From the NCBI GenBank assembly GCA_033856175.1, contig JAWVFK010000020.1:119888-183887 (forward strand): DNA of 64,000 bases, in the 5' to 3' direction. This DNA comes from JAWVFK01 sp033856175 (GTDB taxonomy: Bacteria; Actinomycetota; Thermoleophilia; Solirubrobacterales; 70-9). This document shows positions 24,981 through 33,132 of this stretch, one piece after another (the stretch's first letter is position 1; each line of letters begins with the position of its first letter). Position numbers and translations under genes: made by a program. The notes beneath the pieces were generated by a model. That model worked only from the letters and a program-made list of their open reading frames with translations. It did not search any database and was not told the DNA's origin.

Positions 24981-25916
24981 GTGTTGCGCAGGGCTTCACT
25001 CGCATCCGTCCTCTCGCTGGCGCTCCTCGCCTTCTTCAATGCCGCCGTGGCCTCGGCGGCCGGGCCGCCGGCGACGATGACCATGCAGCTGGCGGGCATC
25101 AAGCACCACGAGGTGCTGATCCTCGACAAGGTCACGGCCAAGGGCACGCTGAAGCCGGCGACGCCCGGCCAGCAGGTTGACGTTCAGCTGATCCGCGGCG
25201 GCAGCGTCGTCGCCCACCAGCTCGCCGGCGCTGCTGACGGCAGCTTCAAGGCGGCCTTCAAGATCGGCGCCGACGGCAAGTACAGGGTGCGCGCCGAGCA
25301 CGCCGACGACCCCGCGCTCGGCGCTGCCTCCGCCGTCTCGAACAAGTTCGGCGTTCGCTATCCCGACCTGCGCTCGGGCAATCGGGGGCCGCGCGTCAGG
25401 CTCTTCAACCGGCTGCTGCAGAAGCGGGGCTACATCGCATCCGACGGCGGCACCTACACCGCCGTGACCGGTCGGGGCGTGATGGCCTTCCGCAAGGTCA
25501 ACGGCATGCGCCGGACCTTCAGCTCGGCCGGCTCCGACATCTTTCGCAAGCTCGCCCACGGCAGCGGTGGCTACCACCTGCTCCACCCCGAGGGCGGCCG
25601 CCACGCGGAGGTCTCGATCCGCCGCCAGGTGCTCGTCCTCGCCAACGGTGGCAACGTCTTCCGGATCTACCATGTCTCGACCGGCGCGCCGGCGACGCCG
25701 ACGATCCGCGGCCACTTCAACTTCTACCGTCGCGAGCCCGGCTACAACTCGAAGCAGATGTTCGACTCGTTCTACTTCCATGGCGGCTACGCGATCCACG
25801 GCTATCACGACGTCCCGGCCTACAACGCCAGCCACGGCTGCGTCCGCACGCCGATCCCCGACCAGAAGGGGATCTACAACTGGCTGCAGATGGGGGACTC
25901 GATCTTCGTCTACTGA
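24981..25916 (+). CDS. L,D-transpeptidase with peptidoglycan-binding domain
   Basis: A secreted 311-residue cell-wall enzyme. L,D-transpeptidases make 3-3 cross-links between diaminopimelate residues or attach proteins to peptidoglycan. A signal peptide (residues 1-26, ending ASA) is followed by a beta-rich domain, a peptidoglycan-binding domain (RSGNRGPRVRLFNRLLQKRGYIA), and the YkuD catalytic domain. The active site reads AIHGYHDVPAYNASHGCVRT, with catalytic Cys and the two His residues. GTG at 24981. It stands about 90 bases downstream of the CPBP gene. All catalytic residues are intact. Confidence 0.93.
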   Translation: MLRRASLASVLSLALLAFFNAAVASAAGPPATMTMQLAGIKHHEVLILDKVTAKGTLKPATPGQQVDVQLIRGGSVVAHQLAGAADGSFKAAFKIGADGKYRVRAEHADDPALGAASAVSNKFGVRYPDLRSGNRGPRVRLFNRLLQKRGYIASDGGTYTAVTGRGVMAFRKVNGMRRTFSSAGSDIFRKLAHGSGGYHLLHPEGGRHAEVSIRRQVLVLANGGNVFRIYHVSTGAPATPTIRGHFNFYRREPGYNSKQMFDSFYFHGGYAIHGYHDVPAYNASHGCVRTPIPDQKGIYNWLQMGDSIFVY

Positions 25917-25947
25917 CCGCGCCCGCCCGATCTGAAAGCCTGCGCCG

Positions 25948-26343
25948 ATGCGCGAGCGCGACCTACGGGCGGTCCTCGTCCTCATCGGCGGCTTTCACCT
26001 CGTCCTCGGCGCGCTGGCGCTGATCTCGCCGGAGACGTTCTTCCAGCGGATCGGTGAGTACGCGACGCGCAACGACCACTACGTCGGCGACGTCGGCGCG
26101 TTCTACGCCGCGTCCGGTATCGCCCTTCTGATCTCCGTCCGGCGTCCGTCCTGGCGCCTGCCGCTGCTCGCCACGGGTGCCATCTGGTACGGGCTCCATG
26201 CCCTCAACCACGCCTTCGACGTCGGCCAAGCCGAGAGCGACGCCCGCGGGATCGCCGACACCCTGCTGCTGGTCCTCGGCGCCGCCGGCTCGGCCTATCT
26301 GGCGAGGGTGGCGGCGCGGCTACCGGGCGCGGACGCCGCCTGA
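25948..26343 (+). CDS. Small four-helix membrane protein
   Basis: A 131-residue membrane protein without a recognised function. Four hydrophobic helices are visible (VLVLIGGFHLVLGALALI, FYAASGIALLISV, LPLLATGAIWYGLHALNHAF, DTLLLVLGAAGSAYLARVA). The loop FFQRIGEYATRNDHYVGDVG and the HALNHAFDV segment resemble the DUF4345-like small membrane proteins common in actinobacteria. ATG at 25948. It lies 31 bases after the L,D-transpeptidase and 14 bases before pyrE, so the three may be co-transcribed. No catalytic motif is seen. Confidence 0.75.
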   Translation: MRERDLRAVLVLIGGFHLVLGALALISPETFFQRIGEYATRNDHYVGDVGAFYAASGIALLISVRRPSWRLPLLATGAIWYGLHALNHAFDVGQAESDARGIADTLLLVLGAAGSAYLARVAARLPGADAA

Positions 26344-26357
26344 ATACGATCCCGCCG

Positions 26358-26915
26358 GTGAGCGATACGCGCCAGACCCTGCTCGACGAGCTGCGCCAGC
26401 ACGCGCTGGTGATCGGCGAGGTGACGCTCTCCAGCGGCCGCGCGGCGCAGTACTACGTCGACGCCAAGCGAGCGCTGCTGCGCCCACCGGCCTTCCGCGC
26501 CGCCGGCGAGCTGATCGCCGCCGCCGCCGCCGAGCTCGGCGCCACCGCGGTTGGCGGCATGACGATGGGCGCCGACCCGCTCGCCTGCGCCGCGATCGGT
26601 GCCCCCGGCGGCGAGGGCCTCGTCGCCTTCTTCGTCCGCAAACAGCGCAAGGAGCACGGCCTGGAGCGCTGGGTGGAAGGGCCGCTGCTCGAGCCGGGAA
26701 CTCGATGCCTGGTCGTCGAGGACGTCGTCACGACGGGCGGCTCAACCGTCCAGGCGCTCGAGCGGATACTCGCCGAGGGCCTTGAGGTGGTCGGCACGGT
26801 CTGCGTGCTCGATCGCCTGGCCGGCGGCGGCGCCGCGATCGAGGCGGCCGGCGGCGCGCCGTTCCGGGCGCTGGCGACGATCGACGAGCTCTACCCGGAG
26901 CGCCCCGACCGCTAG
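26358..26915 (+). CDS. pyrE: Orotate phosphoribosyltransferase
   Basis: PyrE joins orotate and PRPP to orotidine-5'-phosphate in pyrimidine synthesis. The 185-residue protein carries the PRPP-binding motif LVVEDVVTTGGSTVQAL, the flexible-loop region FFVRKQRKEHGLERWVEGP with its basic residues, and LSSGRAAQYYVDAKRALL near the N-terminus. It is of the short form seen in many non-enteric bacteria. GTG at 26358. No other pyr gene is visible. The gene ends seven bases before the convergent lipoprotein gene. Confidence 0.93.
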   Translation: MSDTRQTLLDELRQHALVIGEVTLSSGRAAQYYVDAKRALLRPPAFRAAGELIAAAAAELGATAVGGMTMGADPLACAAIGAPGGEGLVAFFVRKQRKEHGLERWVEGPLLEPGTRCLVVEDVVTTGGSTVQALERILAEGLEVVGTVCVLDRLAGGGAAIEAAGGAPFRALATIDELYPERPDR

Positions 26916-26921
26916 CCCGGG

Positions 26922-27485
26922 TCAGCCGACGGCGACGGGGCGAAAGCGAACCGTTCGGGCGATCCGGTCGATCAGCTTCGCCGTCCGCGGGCTCTTCAGC
27001 TTGGTCGCGCCGAGGAGGGTGAAGACGCCGACCGCCGGCGGCCGCATCACGATCAGGCGCAGCCGCTCGCTGCCGTGGCCGCTGCCACTGGTCGTGACGA
27101 TCACGGCCGGGTAGCGGCCGCGGAAGCGTTGCGGCTCACCGACCGCCAGCCCGTCGAATGCGTGGAGGTTGCTGACCGTGCCGGCGGCGAGGGCGGTCAG
27201 GTCGGTCGTCCGGGCCTCCTCGGTGCGATCGCCGGCGATCGAGATCGCGACCAAATTGCGCGGAGCCGCCAGCAGCGAGGTCGAGCCCTGCAGCCGCCAC
27301 GTCCAGCCCGGCGGCACGCCGACGCTGAAGCCCGACGGGTCGTTGACGACCGCCTTCCAGCCATGCGGAAGCTTCGCCGGCTGGTCGCCGGCGGGGCCGG
27401 TGGCAGTTGTCGTCGTCGAGCCTGTCGGTCCGCCGCCCCCGCAGCCGACCACGAGCAGGCCGAGGGCGAGCGCTGCGGCCCTCAA
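26922..27485 (-). CDS. Putative lipoprotein
   Basis: A 187-residue secreted lipoprotein of unknown function. The signal peptide ends in the lipobox LVVGC, followed by GGGG and a Thr/Ser/Gly linker, then a globular domain with WKAVVNDPSGFSVGVPPGWTWRLQGS and the C-terminal SPRTAKLIDRIARTVRFRP. The domain pattern (VPPGW motif early, helix late) resembles proteins annotated as PsbP/MOG1-like lipoproteins in actinobacteria; that is only a resemblance. TTG start at 27485. It is followed upstream by another lipoprotein on the same strand. Confidence 0.75.
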   Translation of the reverse strand: MRAAALALGLLVVGCGGGGPTGSTTTTATGPAGDQPAKLPHGWKAVVNDPSGFSVGVPPGWTWRLQGSTSLLAAPRNLVAISIAGDRTEEARTTDLTALAAGTVSNLHAFDGLAVGEPQRFRGRYPAVIVTTSGSGHGSERLRLIVMRPPAVGVFTLLGATKLKSPRTAKLIDRIARTVRFRPVAVG

Positions 27486-27510
27486 CGACGATCGCCGCAG
27501 GGCCGGTTCC

Positions 27511-27999
27511 TCAGTCCTGGGGGAAGTGGATCGTGAACGCCCGCTGGCCGCTGCTGCAGCGGGGCGAGTTCGGCTCGCCGGGCGTCGACGGGGCGTCGTT
27601 GATGCCGGTGCAGTCGCCGAGCTTCCAGCCCGCAGGCAGGTTCTTCTGGCTCGGCTGGTCGGTGGAGACGAAGCGCTTGGCGTAGGAGAGCGCGCTGCCG
27701 CAGGGCACGCCGGCCGCCGAGACGGGCACGTCGCGGCCGAGGCCGGAGAAGTAGATCTTGCCGCAGGTGACCTCGCGGACGACGGGGATCGCTGGCTTCT
27801 TCGGTGTCGTCACCGGCTTGGCCTTGCCGGTCTGCGTCCGCGCCGGCGTCGTCTTGACGGGCTGGGTCGGCTGCGTCGCCGTTGTCGGCGTCGAGTTCGC
27901 CACAGGCGCGGTCGTGGTGTCGGGCCCGCCGCCACCACCGCAGCCGCCGGCGAGCACCAGTGCAGATGCGACTGCACTTGCCAAGAGCGTCCGTTTCAC
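27511..27999 (-). CDS. Putative lipoprotein
   Basis: A 162-residue lipoprotein. The signal peptide is 1-18 with lipobox LAGGC, then a Thr/Pro-rich linker of about 60 residues (TTTAPVANSTPTTATQP type). A small domain with four Cys residues follows (VTCGKIYF, GVPCGSALSYAKRF, GDCTGIND, PRCSSGQRAFTIHFP). The Cys spacing suggests two disulfides outside the cell. A very similar layout recurs at 45544-46029. GTG start at 27999. No function is assigned. It is 25 bases upstream of the other lipoprotein gene. Confidence 0.75.
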   Translation of the reverse strand: MKRTLLASAVASALVLAGGCGGGGGPDTTTAPVANSTPTTATQPTQPVKTTPARTQTGKAKPVTTPKKPAIPVVREVTCGKIYFSGLGRDVPVSAAGVPCGSALSYAKRFVSTDQPSQKNLPAGWKLGDCTGINDAPSTPGEPNSPRCSSGQRAFTIHFPQD

Positions 28000-28105
28000 G
28001 ACCCGACTGTTTAGCAGGCCGCGAACCTCGACTGAAGGGCCCCTGACGTAGAGTGCGCCGCGGCGCCGCTGACCTCAAACCGGCGCCGGGGAGAGCGACG
28101 CAATC

Positions 28106-28966
28106 GTGGCGACCAAGCAGGTCAACCAGGACCGCATACTGCCGGCGACGCGCTGGGCATCTCTGGTGGTGTTCCTGATCCTCGTCCCGGCGGTCGTCGT
28201 CCTCTGGGGCACGCCGGGTCACACCACGGACCGCTGGTCCTGGACGATCAAGTCGGATCTGACGCAGATCTTCCTCGGCGCCGGCTATGGCGCCGGCGCC
28301 TACTTCTTCTGGCGAACCTTCAGGGCCCGGCGCTGGCATCCGTCCTCGGCCGGAGTCCTCGGCGCCGCCGCCTTCGCCGGGCTGATGCTGGTCGCGACGC
28401 TGCTCGGCTGGGACAAGTTCAACCACGGCGACGGCCCCTTCCTCGCCGACGTCGCCTTCTACGGCTGGGTCGGCGTCTACATTGCCGCGCCCTTCGTCGT
28501 CGCCTGGCTCTGGCTGCGAAACCAGCGCACCGACCCCCGCCAACCCGAGCCGGGGGACGCCGCCGTGCCGGCCCGCGTGCGGACGGCGGCACGCCTGGCC
28601 GCTGCCGCAGCCTTCATCGGCGCGGCCGTCATCTTCATCTCGCCGAGCACGGCGATCGACGCCTGGCCCTGGACGCTGACGCCGCTGACCGCGAGGGTCA
28701 TCGCCAGCTTCACCGCCCAGGTCGGCGTCGGCGCGCTGATGCTCTCGTTCGAGCCGCGCTGGAGCGGCTGGCGGCTGCTCGTGCAGACCTTCTTCGTCGC
28801 CACGGCGCTGCTGCTGGTCGGAGCGATCCGCGAATGGAGCGAGTTCGACCAGGGAGCCCTCTGCACCTGGCTCTACCTCGGCAGCCTCGTCGCCGCCGAC
28901 ATCGCCCTGCTGCTCCTCTATCGAAGGATGGAGAACAAGCCCGGAGGCTCGAGTGGTGAGCTATGA
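28106..28966 (+). CDS. Polytopic membrane protein of unknown function
   Basis: A 286-residue protein with seven to eight predicted helices and no recognised domain. Hydrophobic segments include ASLVVFLILVPAVVVLWG, IFLGAGYGAGAYFFW, AAAFAGLMLVATLLGW, VGVYIAAPFVVAWLWL and SLVAADIALLLLYRR. The loop GWDKFNHGDGPFLADVAFYGWVGVY carries charged and aromatic residues that might bind a cofactor, but this is a guess. GTG start at 28106. Its end overlaps the following SRPBCC gene by 14 bases, which points to a functional pair. Confidence 0.75.
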   Translation: MATKQVNQDRILPATRWASLVVFLILVPAVVVLWGTPGHTTDRWSWTIKSDLTQIFLGAGYGAGAYFFWRTFRARRWHPSSAGVLGAAAFAGLMLVATLLGWDKFNHGDGPFLADVAFYGWVGVYIAAPFVVAWLWLRNQRTDPRQPEPGDAAVPARVRTAARLAAAAAFIGAAVIFISPSTAIDAWPWTLTPLTARVIASFTAQVGVGALMLSFEPRWSGWRLLVQTFFVATALLLVGAIREWSEFDQGALCTWLYLGSLVAADIALLLLYRRMENKPGGSSGEL

Positions 28967-29423
28967 GTTCCTGACGACCTGGTGCGTCGACGCGCCGATC
29001 GAGGCCGTCTTCGACGTCCTCAACGATGCCGCCGGCTACCCGCGCTGGTGGAAGGGCGTCAATAGCGTCGAGGTGCTCGAGCCGGGCGACGAGTCGGGCG
29101 TCGGCGAGCTCGACCGCTTCACCTGGCGCAGCGTCCTGCCCTACTCGTTGAGCTTCGACCTGCGCGGAACCCGAGTCGAGCGGCCCCACCTGATCGAGGG
29201 ACATGCGACTGGCGAGCTCGAGGGCGTCGGCACCTGGCGGCTATACGAGGGCCAGGAAACCGCGATCGTCTACGAGTGGCGCGTCCGGACGACCAAGCTG
29301 TGGATGAATCTCTTCGGCCCGCTGGCACGGCCAGCGTTCGCCTGGAACCACGACATCGTCATGCGCCAGGGCGGCGAGGGACTGGCCGCCGAGCTGAGGG
29401 CGACCCTGCTGCTGCACGACTGA
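28953..29423 (+). CDS. SRPBCC (START-like) family protein
   Basis: A 156-residue protein of the SRPBCC/polyketide-cyclase-like fold, which binds hydrophobic ligands in a deep pocket. The N-terminus FLTTWCVDAPIEAVFDVLNDAAGYPRWWKGVNSVEVLEPG has the usual layout of a first strand, two helices and the W-W motif. Later strands include FDLRGTRVERPHLIEGHATGELEGVGTWRLYEG. GTG at 28953 overlaps the preceding membrane-protein stop by 14 bases. Ligand and role are unknown. Confidence 0.85.
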   Translation: MVSYEFLTTWCVDAPIEAVFDVLNDAAGYPRWWKGVNSVEVLEPGDESGVGELDRFTWRSVLPYSLSFDLRGTRVERPHLIEGHATGELEGVGTWRLYEGQETAIVYEWRVRTTKLWMNLFGPLARPAFAWNHDIVMRQGGEGLAAELRATLLLHD

Positions 29424-29459
29424 CGGTCGACGCCGCCTCAGCAGCGACCGGAGGCCCGA

Positions 29460-29533
<74 letters not shown>

Positions 29534-29779
29534 TTGTGCGGAGATTACGGCTCTCTAAAGCCATTTCGGGCATCGAAAGCTCCGGACCCTGCTCGGCGAG
29601 CGTAGGCTCATCCGCACCATTTGTGCCCATTCGAGGGCTTCGTCGTACTCGGTGAGGTAGTCCCCGGTGTACGACCGGATACCCCAGCAGGACCGCCGCC
29701 GCCTCCCGGTGAAGTTCGTGCCCTTCTTGGCGACGGGAGAGCAGGAGCCGTAACCAGCATCTAACTAGCGACGGGCCGC
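29534..29779 (-). pseudogene. Spacer with possible gene remnant between tRNA-Arg and HNH gene
   Basis: Besides the tRNA promoter (TAATCT near 29544), this stretch has one minus-strand reading frame of about 70 codons that looks protein-like but has no usual start codon near its beginning. It reads GYGSCSPVAKKGTNFTGRRR, then GDYLTEYDEALEWAQMVRM, and stops near 29563 just before the tRNA promoter. It may be the decayed 3' end of a gene that followed the HNH gene. I do not recognise it. Confidence 0.3.
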
Positions 29780-30166
29780 CTAGCGCCCCTTTCTGACTGC
29801 GGCCTCGCGAGCTTTTTCGATGCTTTCGAGGTCTCTCGCGTGTGACCGCCCAGAGGTTTCCGAAAAGTCGATCCTGTTGCAAAGCCGGTGCGCGAGGACT
29901 GAGTTCTCGACGGTTCTTTGGCCGCCATCTCGCTTCGGGGTTGGGAAATGCTCGTGGGTCGGATTCCAGTTGCTGTATTTGGTGAGCGATTCGAAGTGCG
30001 AGGCACCACCCAACTCTTCGGGACAGCGGCACTTGGGCATCCCGCACTTCACCTCGGTGATGTAGCCGCGCTCCGCAGCCGTGATGAGGATGCCCGTGAC
30101 GCCCAGTTCTCTGAGTCTCTTGGCCACTTCTGCGCCTCGCGCCGGGTCTAGCGGTGGTCTTGTCAC
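29780..30166 (-). CDS. HNH endonuclease
   Basis: A small nuclease of the HNH fold. The catalytic region reads NPTHEHFPTPKRDGGQRTVENSVLAHRLCNRIDFS, with His-Glu-His, the central Asn and the closing His-Leu-Cys-Asn-Arg. An upstream Cys group (CGMPKCRCPEELGGASHFE) may bind structural zinc. The frame is open to 30289, but the extra N-terminus looks non-coding, so I start at GTG 30166 (128 residues). The gene lies between an intact tRNA-Arg and a copy of its 5' half, and base composition around it is lower in GC than elsewhere. A mobile or homing role is plausible. A restriction or repair role cannot be excluded. Confidence 0.7.
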   Translation of the reverse strand: MTRPPLDPARGAEVAKRLRELGVTGILITAAERGYITEVKCGMPKCRCPEELGGASHFESLTKYSNWNPTHEHFPTPKRDGGQRTVENSVLAHRLCNRIDFSETSGRSHARDLESIEKAREAAVRKGR

Positions 30167-30403
30167 ACCGGAAAGGATATCTCCAGGTGTAGCGAGCGCG
30201 TGGGTGTGTTGTGCGCTGCGGTCTGCATGGTCGATTTGCCCCTCGGAAGGGGGGAGGGGTTTGGGCACAAGCGCCGGTCTTGTGCCCAAATCGCCTCGGA
30301 CTACCCGTGATCCTCGGGGTTGCGCGGAACGCCTGGGATCGACCGAGAGTGCGAATCTGGCTCTACCAAGAGAGAAGACGGCTCTAGCCGCCGACCCGTC
30401 AGT
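30167..30403. other. Non-coding stretch upstream of HNH gene
   Basis: No gene, repeat or RNA is recognised in these 237 bases apart from the possible longer N-terminus of the HNH gene (to 30289). The composition is less GC-rich than the neighbouring operons, with short homopolymer runs, which suits a region of acquired DNA. Confidence 0.4.
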
Positions 30404-30446
30404 CTCCTTAGCATGGAGTCGCTCTATCCAGCTGAGCTATCGGGGC
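30404..30446 (-). pseudogene. Truncated tRNA-Arg 5' half with its own -10 box
   Basis: On the minus strand these 43 bases repeat the acceptor 5' strand, D arm and anticodon stem of the tRNA-Arg at 29460. The acceptor, D arm and stem match exactly; only the anticodon loop differs (ATGCTAA instead of CTCCTAA). Beyond GGAG the similarity ends, and no T arm or 3' acceptor strand follows. The upstream box GAGAGCCGTAATCT is also shared (gattacggctctc, plus 30455-30467 and 29543-29555). It is best read as a displaced 5' half left by an insertion or a partial duplication. Confidence 0.8.
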
Positions 30447-30521
30447 CGGGGCAAGATTACGGCTCTCCGTAGCCCGATTCGGACGGTCGCCGTGCCGGAA
30501 GGCGCCGGTAGACTCGCTCGC

Positions 30522-30896
30522 ATGGAGTCTCCATCTGAGCTGATAGACGCGAGGATCGAGGATCTGGGCGACTGGAGGGGCGAGATGCTCGCGCGGATCC
30601 GCGCCCTGATCAAGGAGGCGGACCCCGAGGTGGTCGAGGAGTGGAAGTGGCGGGGGACTCCGGTCTGGGCGCACGACGGGCTGATCTGCACCGGCGAGAC
30701 CTACAAGAAGGTCGTCAAGATGACCTTCGCCAAGGGAGCCTCGCTGGAGGACCCCTCAGGACTCTTCAATTCCAGCCTCGAAGGCAAGGTCAGGCGCGCG
30801 ATCGACCTCCACGAGGGCGACCAGCCCGACGAGGAGGCCCTGAAGGCCCTGATCCGGGCCGCCGTGGCTCTCAACGAGTCCTCAGCCCGCCGTTAG
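30522..30896 (+). CDS. DUF1801 domain protein
   Basis: A 124-residue cytoplasmic protein of the DUF1801/YdhG-like group. Typical features are LIDARIEDLGDWRGEMLARIRALIKEADPEVVEEWKWRGTPVWAHDGLICTGETYKKVVKMTFAKGASLEDP, with the strand that reads TPVW, and a C-terminal helix with KALIRAAVALN. Members of this family have no firm biochemical role. ATG at 30522, just downstream of the truncated tRNA promoter region. Nothing unusual is seen. Confidence 0.88.
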   Translation: MESPSELIDARIEDLGDWRGEMLARIRALIKEADPEVVEEWKWRGTPVWAHDGLICTGETYKKVVKMTFAKGASLEDPSGLFNSSLEGKVRRAIDLHEGDQPDEEALKALIRAAVALNESSARR

Positions 30897-30961
30897 GCCA
30901 CGGGACCGGACCGCTCGACAGCCCAAGTCCGTACTCCTACTTGGGGAGTTAACGCTGCCTC

Positions 30962-31468
30962 TCAGCCAAAGGAGCAGTCGACGACGACCTTGCTCAGCGC
31001 GCGCTCGAGGACGGCGAGCTCTCGATCGTCGAGCTGCGCCACGAACAGCTCCGAGATGCCGCGGGCATGGACGGGCGTCGTCTCACCGAGACGGGCGATG
31101 CCCTTCTTGGTGAGCGACACGACCACGCCACGGGCGTCGGTGCCCGCTTTGTCCCGGCGGACGAGGCCCTCGTCGACCAGGCGGGTAACGCGACGGGTCA
31201 TGCCCGAGCGAGAGATGAGCGCCCGGTCCGCCAGCTCGGTGATGCGCAGCTCACCGCCGGCGTTCGCCAGCTGAGCGAGGACGTCGAAGTCGGCCAGGGC
31301 CAGACCCGTCTCCCGCTCCAGGTCCGTGTCCAGGCGCCGGATGAGGGTGGCGTGGGCCCGCAGAAGCGCCGTCCAGGCCTCCACCCCGCGGCGGCCGGGC
31401 ATCTGGCCCTCTACCAGCCGGTCGAAGGCCTCGGCGACGTTGGTTCCAGGAGGTATTTGCATGTGCAC
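30962..31468 (-). CDS. MarR-family transcriptional regulator
   Basis: A 168-residue winged-helix repressor type. The DNA-binding part reads LANAGGELRITELADRALISRSGMTRRVTRLVDEGLVRRDKAGTDARGVVVSLTKKG, the usual MarR helix-turn-helix and wing. N- and C-terminal helices form the dimer. GTG at 31468 (ATG at 31463 also fits). It is divergent from the LUD-domain gene with a 68-base spacer rich in TTGCA/TGCAA palindromes, so it likely controls both genes. The inducing ligand is unknown. Confidence 0.92.
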   Translation of the reverse strand: MHMQIPPGTNVAEAFDRLVEGQMPGRRGVEAWTALLRAHATLIRRLDTDLERETGLALADFDVLAQLANAGGELRITELADRALISRSGMTRRVTRLVDEGLVRRDKAGTDARGVVVSLTKKGIARLGETTPVHARGISELFVAQLDDRELAVLERALSKVVVDCSFG

Positions 31469-31470
31469 CT

Positions 31471-31499
31471 ACATTTGCTAGGGTATTTGCAATTGCAAG
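31471..31499. promoter_or_regulatory. Palindromic operator region between MarR and LUD genes
   Basis: The spacer contains a perfect 12-base palindrome TTGCAATTGCAA (31488-31499). About 20 bases away lies a looser inverted pair (GCATGT near 31460 and ACATTTGC near 31472). Related words TATTTGCA occur twice (near 31455 and 31485). Such paired palindromes in the middle of a divergent spacer are typical for MarR operators. Promoter hexamers cannot be fixed with certainty. Confidence 0.6.
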
Positions 31500-31536
31500 C
31501 ATAGAGGGCGACGCAGCCCCGCGAAAGGAGCGCTCC

Positions 31537-32193
31537 ATGACCGCCGACTCCGTGACCGAAGTTCAGCTCGACGAATCCATCAAGGCTAGGTTCGGCACGG
31601 TGGCCGACGAGGCCAGCGTGACCCGGACGGCCGCCGCCCTCGAGGCCAACGGCATCCGAGTGCTGCGGGCGGCCAACGCTGCCGAAGCAAAGCCGATCGT
31701 CCTCGATCTCATCCCGGATGGGTCACAGGTCCACAACGGCGCGTCGCAGTCGCTCGAGGCCGCGGGGATCGTCGACGAGCTAGAGGGGTCCTCGAGCTAC
31801 GAGGCCCTTCGACCGCAGATCTGGAGCATGGACCGCGACACCCAGGCCGACGAGATCCGCCGGCTCTCCGCGGCGCCGGACGTGATGCTGGGCAGCGTCC
31901 ACGCGGTCACCGAGACCGGGGCATTGCTGACGGCGTCGATGAGCGGCAGCCAGCTTGGGCCGTACGCCAGCGGCGCCGGGCAGGTCGTCCTCGTCGTCGG
32001 CACGCAGAAGATCGTCGCGGACGTCGAGGAAGGGCTGCGCCGCATAAACGAGTACGCGTTGCCGCTGGAGGACGCTCGCGCGCAGGAGGCCTACGGCATC
32101 CGCAGCGCTGTCAACAAGGTCCTCATCATCAATCGCGAGATAGTCCCCGAGCGCGTCACCGTCGTCCTCGTCGACGAGGTCCTCGGCTTCTAG
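31537..32193 (+). CDS. LUD-domain protein (LutC/YkgG-like)
   Basis: A 218-residue protein of the LUD domain family. LutC and its relatives take part in L-lactate oxidation with iron-sulfur partners, but single LUD proteins occur with other jobs. Features are PDGSQVHNGASQSLEAAGI, SSYEALRP, DVMLGSVHAVTETGALLTASMSGSQLGPYASGAGQVVLVVGTQKIV and the C-terminal LIINREIVPERVTVVLVDE. No lutA/lutB is near. ATG at 31537 with AAAGGAG about 8 bases upstream. Divergent from the MarR gene; probably its target. Confidence 0.85.
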   Translation: MTADSVTEVQLDESIKARFGTVADEASVTRTAAALEANGIRVLRAANAAEAKPIVLDLIPDGSQVHNGASQSLEAAGIVDELEGSSSYEALRPQIWSMDRDTQADEIRRLSAAPDVMLGSVHAVTETGALLTASMSGSQLGPYASGAGQVVLVVGTQKIVADVEEGLRRINEYALPLEDARAQEAYGIRSAVNKVLIINREIVPERVTVVLVDEVLGF

Positions 32194-32252
32194 CGCAGCG
32201 AGCAGGCTCCGACGTGCCGATGGCACGGTCGAACTAGTCGTAGGCTTGCGGC

Positions 32253-33095
32253 ATGAGCACCCGCTTCACCGATCTCGTCGGTTGCGAGCTGCCGCTGCAG
32301 CTGGCGGCGCTGGGTGGCGTTGGGACGACCGAGCTGGCCGCCGCGGTCGTCGAAGCAGGCGGCTTGGGCATGGTGCCGAGCGCCGTCGAGCCGGCGTCTG
32401 GGGCCTGCGGCGTGAACTTCCTGCTGCCGTTCCGGCCCTCGCTGGACGACGTCAGAGCCGCGGCCGGCAAGAGCCGTGTGGTCGAGTTCTTCTACGACGA
32501 CCCGCAAGCGGAGATGATCCAAGCGGCTCATGACGGTGGCGCGCTGGCTGCGTGGCAGGTGGGGTCGGTCGCTGAGGCCGCGGCGGCGGCGGAACTTGGT
32601 TGCGACTTCGTGGTCGCTCAGGGAGTCGAGGCGGGCGGACACGTGCGCGGGACGCAGGCCCTCAACGATCTGCTGCCGGCCGTGCTGAGGGCCGTGGAGA
32701 TTCCGGTCGTGGCGGCCGGCGGTGTCGCGACGGCAGAGCGGTTCGCCGCGCTGATCGACATCGGCGCGGACGGCGTCCGGGTCGGCACTCGCTTCGTCGT
32801 CTGCCCCGAGGCGGGGGCTCATCCCGACTACGTGCAAGCTCTTCTCGCTGCGGGCGACGATGACACCGAGCTGACCGAGTGGTTCGGCGAGGGTTGGGAG
32901 CAGGCACCCCATCGCGTCCTCTGCTCAGCGCTCGATGCCGCTCGGCGCTCCGAGTGGCGCACACCGCTTCCGCCCCATCGGGACGTGGACCGCGGCGCCG
33001 GCGACATGGCGATGTACGCCGGTACCGCCGTCGGCAGGATCACCGCCGCCGAGCCGGCAGCCGCCGTGGTCGCCGATCTAACGAGACTAATTTAG
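32253..33095 (+). CDS. Nitronate monooxygenase-like flavoprotein
   Basis: A TIM-barrel FMN protein of the 2-nitropropane dioxygenase/NMO group, 280 residues, shorter than the usual 320-350. Motifs are GCELPLQLAALGGVGTTELAAAVVEAGGLGMV at the start, then CDFVVAQGVEAGGHVRG with the proposed catalytic His. AAGGVATAERFAALIDIGADGVRVGTRF is the FMN phosphate site. It may oxidise nitroalkanes or act on another small nitronate-like substrate. ATG at 32253, 59 bases after the LUD gene. Function beyond the family is inferred. Confidence 0.87.
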   Translation: MSTRFTDLVGCELPLQLAALGGVGTTELAAAVVEAGGLGMVPSAVEPASGACGVNFLLPFRPSLDDVRAAAGKSRVVEFFYDDPQAEMIQAAHDGGALAAWQVGSVAEAAAAAELGCDFVVAQGVEAGGHVRGTQALNDLLPAVLRAVEIPVVAAGGVATAERFAALIDIGADGVRVGTRFVVCPEAGAHPDYVQALLAAGDDDTELTEWFGEGWEQAPHRVLCSALDAARRSEWRTPLPPHRDVDRGAGDMAMYAGTAVGRITAAEPAAAVVADLTRLI

Positions 33096-33132
33096 CCCTC
33101 GCCTCAGTAGAGGGGCTGGCCAGCGCGGGGGT

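Noticed and set aside
24981..25916. D,D-carboxypeptidase or amidase instead of L,D-transpeptidase
   Set aside because: The HGY...SHGCVR signature is specific to the YkuD-type L,D-transpeptidase domain.
30330..30446. Complete second tRNA (Ser GCT from the loop ATGCTAA)
   Set aside because: The 5' half could read as anticodon GCT, but no variable arm, T arm or 3' acceptor strand follows in the next 100 bases, and the body is arginine-type.
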